Assembly (NCBI GenBank): GCA_018712725.1
Contig: DVGN01000071.1
Coordinates: forward strand, 1-39,189
DNA length: 39,189 bases
Direction: 5' to 3'
Origin: Candidatus Scatosoma pullicola
Lineage (GTDB): Bacteria; Bacillota; Clostridia; Christensenellales; Borkfalkiaceae
Each line of letters begins with the position of its first letter. The stretch's first letter is position 1. The notes under the pieces were generated by a model. That model saw nothing but the letters and a program-made list of their open reading frames with translations, searched no databases and was not told the origin of the DNA. The position numbers and the translations under genes were made by a program. Of the stretch, positions 36,154 through 39,189 are shown in pieces.

Positions 36154-36642
36154 ATGTCAAACAAAAAGAAAATTATTGTCATGTCGGCATTGGTCCTTCT
36201 GCTCGCGGTGACGGCAGTGTTCAATTTCGTCCTCGCGAACACGAACGCGCTGGCGTCCGCCGAAGGCGGGGTGACCACGGCAAACTACTTCACGACCTAT
36301 CGGACGGAGCGCTCGACGACGCGCAGCGAAGAGCTGGTGCAGCTCGACAGCGTGATCGCCCTCTACGAAGAAGGGGACGCGAAGTATGAGGAAGCGACGC
36401 AGATGAAGATGGAGATCGTCGCGGCGATGGAAAAGGAACTCGTTCTCGAAAATCTCGTCAAATCCCTGGGATTTTCCGACGCCGTCGTATCCGTTTCCAG
36501 CGATTCGGACAACATCAACGTGTTCATCAATTCCTCCGAACTCACCTACGACACGGCGCTTTCCATCTACAACATGCTCAAAAACGAGACGGGCGTGGTG
36601 TCCGGAAACATCGTGATCATGCCCGTTTATTCGGAAAGTTGA
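36154..36642 (+). CDS. spoIIIAH: stage III sporulation protein AH
   Basis: N-terminal TM, YFTTYRTERSTTRSEELVQLDSVIA, LVKSLGFSDAVVSVSSDSDNINVFINSSELT. Confidence 0.92.
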   Translation: MSNKKKIIVMSALVLLLAVTAVFNFVLANTNALASAEGGVTTANYFTTYRTERSTTRSEELVQLDSVIALYEEGDAKYEEATQMKMEIVAAMEKELVLENLVKSLGFSDAVVSVSSDSDNINVFINSSELTYDTALSIYNMLKNETGVVSGNIVIMPVYSES

Positions 36643-36732
36643 AAAAACAATCGGGAATTGCCGCAAAACAGTGGAATTATTCGGAAAGATGTGCTATAAT
36701 AGACGAGGAAGCTATTAAGGAGATCTTTTTGA

Positions 36733-37113
36733 ATGTCCAATTTCAAGTTTAATCCGAACGACAAACAGAACGGAAAGGTCGTCTATAATGCCGGCATCGT
36801 GAACGGGATCGTCGCGCTCGCGGTGGAGGAAGTGGAGGGCACCACCCTCGTTTCCGGCAAGCGCAGGGGCATCAGCCTCTTCATCGAAAAGGACGGCATT
36901 TATGCGGACGTTTCCGTCATCGTCCGGTACGGCTATAACGTGCCCGAACTCGCTTACCGCATTCAGCAGTCGGTAAAGCAGAACGTCGAGACCATGACCC
37001 GCTATCGGGTGGCGAAAGTGGACGTCCACATCCAGGACGTCGTATTCCCCGCGGCGCCTCCGACGGCGCCCGAAACGTCCGAGGACGAAGAGTCCGATTC
37101 GGCGGAAGTCTGA
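36733..37113 (+). CDS. Asp23/Gls24 family envelope stress response protein
   Basis: GIVNGIVALAVEEVEGTTLVSG..VSVIVRYGYNVPELAYRIQQSVKQNVETMTRYRVAKVDVHIQDVVF. Confidence 0.92.
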   Translation: MSNFKFNPNDKQNGKVVYNAGIVNGIVALAVEEVEGTTLVSGKRRGISLFIEKDGIYADVSVIVRYGYNVPELAYRIQQSVKQNVETMTRYRVAKVDVHIQDVVFPAAPPTAPETSEDEESDSAEV

Positions 37114-37120
37114 CCCCGGA

Positions 37121-37153
37121 AAAATCCCTTTCGGATTCCGAAAAGGGATTTTC
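37121..37153 (+). terminator. intrinsic terminator
   Basis: AAAATCCCTTT ... AAAGGGATTTT. Confidence 0.65.
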
Positions 37154-37176
37154 GGCTTTTACGGAGAAATTACCGG

Positions 37177-37572
37177 ATGAGAAGCAATGCGAGAGAAGCG
37201 GCGCTGAATATTATTTTCGCGCGCCAGTTTAACGACGAATGTACGGACGGATTCAAAAAGGGCGTCTATAAAAAATTCGGGCTGGAAAAGGACGAAGATC
37301 TCCTGTTTGCGGCCGATCTTGTCGCCGCCGTCGAAGAACATCGGGAGGAGCTCATTTCCAAAATCGAAGAGGCGAGCCATCACTATCTCGCCAACCGCAT
37401 CAACCCCACGGACAAGAGCATCCTTCTGATCGCGATGGCGGAGATATGCTATTTCGACGACATCCCTCCCGTCGTTTCCGTTTCGGAAGCGGCGGGTCTG
37501 GCGCGCAAATATTCTTCGGAAACGAGCGCGGATTTCGTCAACGGCGTCCTGGCGGGCGTCATCAATAAATAA
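37177..37572 (+). CDS. nusB: transcription antitermination factor NusB
   Basis: [70 protein letters not shown]. Confidence 0.94.
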   Translation: MRSNAREAALNIIFARQFNDECTDGFKKGVYKKFGLEKDEDLLFAADLVAAVEEHREELISKIEEASHHYLANRINPTDKSILLIAMAEICYFDDIPPVVSVSEAAGLARKYSSETSADFVNGVLAGVINK

Positions 37573-37603
37573 TTTTTCGGGAATACATTCTTGGGAGGTC
37601 GGG

Positions 37604-38434
37604 ATGAAGATCATCGACGGAAAGGCGGTCGCCGCCGATATCCGCGCACAGCTGAAAGACCGGATCGGGCGTTCGGGAAAGGAAGTCGGTCTCGCCGTGG
37701 TCATGGTCGGGGACAATCCCGCCTCCCGCGTCTATGTGCGCAATAAGGAAAAGGCATGCCGGGAGACGGGCATCCTTTCCCGGACGTACGAATTGCCCGA
37801 AGGGGTCTCCCAGCCGGAGCTGGAAGCGTTGATCGTATCGCTGGCGGCGGACGAAAGGGTGCACGGCATCCTCTTGCAGCTTCCTCTGCCGGAGGGGCTG
37901 GACGCCGGATCCGCGCTCGCGAAGATTCCGCCCTCCAAAGACGTGGACGGGTTTTCCGCCGAAAATCTCGGAAAGCTCGTGCGCGGGGAAAGGGCGCTTG
38001 TCGCCTGCACGCCGCTCGGCGTCATGAAACTGCTCGAAAGCGCGGGGATTTCCCCGGCGGGAAAGCGCGCCGTCGTATTGGGCAGGAGCGAAACGGTGGG
38101 TAAGCCGCTGGCGCTTCTCTTTCTCAACGCCGACGCGACGGTCACCGTCTGCCACAGCCGCACGGAAAATCTCAAAGAGATATGCCGGGAGGCGGACATT
38201 CTCGTTTCGGCGGTGGGAAAGCCCGGGTTCGTGACGGAAGATATGGTCAAAGAGGGCGCCGTCGTCATCGACGTCGGCATCAACCGGGGGGCGGACGGCA
38301 AGTTGTGCGGAGACGTCGATTTCGAAAGGGTCGCCCCCAGGACGTCGTATATCACCCCCGTTCCCGGCGGAGTGGGACCGATGACCGTCGCCATGCTTCT
38401 CTGCAATACGGCTGCGGCGGCAATGGAGGAATAA
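37604..38434 (+). CDS. folD: bifunctional methylenetetrahydrofolate dehydrogenase/cyclohydrolase
   Basis: [112 protein letters not shown]. Confidence 0.97.
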   Translation: MKIIDGKAVAADIRAQLKDRIGRSGKEVGLAVVMVGDNPASRVYVRNKEKACRETGILSRTYELPEGVSQPELEALIVSLAADERVHGILLQLPLPEGLDAGSALAKIPPSKDVDGFSAENLGKLVRGERALVACTPLGVMKLLESAGISPAGKRAVVLGRSETVGKPLALLFLNADATVTVCHSRTENLKEICREADILVSAVGKPGFVTEDMVKEGAVVIDVGINRGADGKLCGDVDFERVAPRTSYITPVPGGVGPMTVAMLLCNTAAAAMEE

Positions 38435-38440
38435 AGCAAA

Positions 38441-39189
38441 TTGAGTACCTTTGACGACCGGTATCGGAAATACCTGAATACCTTCGAACGGCGGATCGGG
38501 GAATATTGCGCGCAGCTTTCTACGAAGCCGGAAGTGCTCGGCGAGAGCATGAAATACAGCCTTCTGGCGGGCGGGAAGCGCATCCGTCCCGTTCTGATGC
38601 TCGCCGCGGCGGATGTTTTGGGCGTGCCCGAAGAGGAAGTCCTGCCGTATGCGCTGGCGCTGGAAATGATTCACACCTATTCGCTCATCCACGACGATCT
38701 GCCCGCGATGGACAACGACGATTTCCGGCGGGGCAGGCCCTCCAACCATAAGGTCTTCGGGGAGGCGAACGCCATTCTCGCGGGGGACGGACTGCTCAAT
38801 ACGGCGTATTCGATCTGTTTCGACGAGTGCATGAAGGGGGAAAAATACGCGCTGGCGGCGAAATTTCTCTCCGAATGTGCGGGAATTTCCGGAATGATCG
38901 CCGGGCAGTCCGCCGATCTGTATTTTTCCGAAGAGGGCAGGGAGGTCTCCGAAAAAGATCTCTCCTATATCTACGAACAGAAAACGGGCAAACTCCTGCT
39001 CGCGCCCGTGGCGATCGCGAGCATTCTGGCGGGAAATAAGTACTATTTCGAATTGGAACAATTCGGAAAAAGTCTGGGGACGCTCTTTCAGGTCACCGAC
39101 GACATTCTTGACGTAACGGGGGATTCCGCGGCGCTCGGAAAGACGGCGGGAAAGGACGAAGAGGAAAACAAGCTCACGTGCGTCCGCCT
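38441..39189 (+). CDS. ispA: polyprenyl synthetase (IspA-type farnesyl/geranyl diphosphate synthase), 3' truncated by the window
   Basis: Not in the supplied ORF list but open to the window end: LAGGKRIRPVLMLAAADVLG, first Asp motif HDDLPAMDNDDFRRGRPSNH, second Asp motif FQVTDDILDVTGD; TTG start at 38441. Confidence 0.92.
   Translation, partial: MSTFDDRYRKYLNTFERRIGEYCAQLSTKPEVLGESMKYSLLAGGKRIRPVLMLAAADVLGVPEEEVLPYALALEMIHTYSLIHDDLPAMDNDDFRRGRPSNHKVFGEANAILAGDGLLNTAYSICFDECMKGEKYALAAKFLSECAGISGMIAGQSADLYFSEEGREVSEKDLSYIYEQKTGKLLLAPVAIASILAGNKYYFELEQFGKSLGTLFQVTDDILDVTGDSAALGKTAGKDEEENKLTCVR

Overview
The window is a mostly plus-strand, GC-rich segment of a spore-forming Clostridia/Firmicutes-like chromosome. 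In order it carries: mutL (5'-truncated), miaA, a methionine gamma-lyase/YnbB-like PLP gene, a GNAT acetyltransferase, a zinc-ribbon protein, groESL (minus), dCMP deaminase, a frameshifted PpiB-type cyclophilin, purB, a polysaccharide deacetylase (minus), citrate synthase, a DUF3810 protein, an epimerase-like gene, a 2,4-diaminopentanoate-dehydrogenase-like gene, tRNA-Trp(CCA) (minus), rnhA, a TVP38-family membrane protein, a Na+-pump decarboxylase operon, an HI0933-family flavoprotein, an AroH-Cmk fusion, plsC, an ispH-rpsA fusion, htpG, spoIIIAA-AH, an Asp23 protein, nusB, folD and ispA (3'-truncated). No CRISPR array, prophage or complete transposon was seen. The main unexplained signals are: (1) a dispersed 33-bp palindromic element, C-TATGYCnGRCATA-N5-TATGYCnGRCATA-G, whose two 13-bp near-palindromes always have centres 18 bp apart. 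There are four paired copies; one lies in frame inside the flavoprotein CDS and one starts a ~140-bp AT-rich cluster, and related single units occur in spoIIIAE. (2) A chorismate mutase (AroH class) fused in frame to CMP kinase with the AroH catalytic residues kept. (3) A decarboxylase operon with both a 12S-like and a biotin-domain-less 5S-like carboxyltransferase sharing one biotin carrier and one Na+ pump. (4) A tRNA-Trp-adjacent interval with a decayed tRNA-like copy, degenerate repeats and an orphan promoter. (5) Two genes disrupted by frameshifts. All calls were made by eye; no database search was possible.
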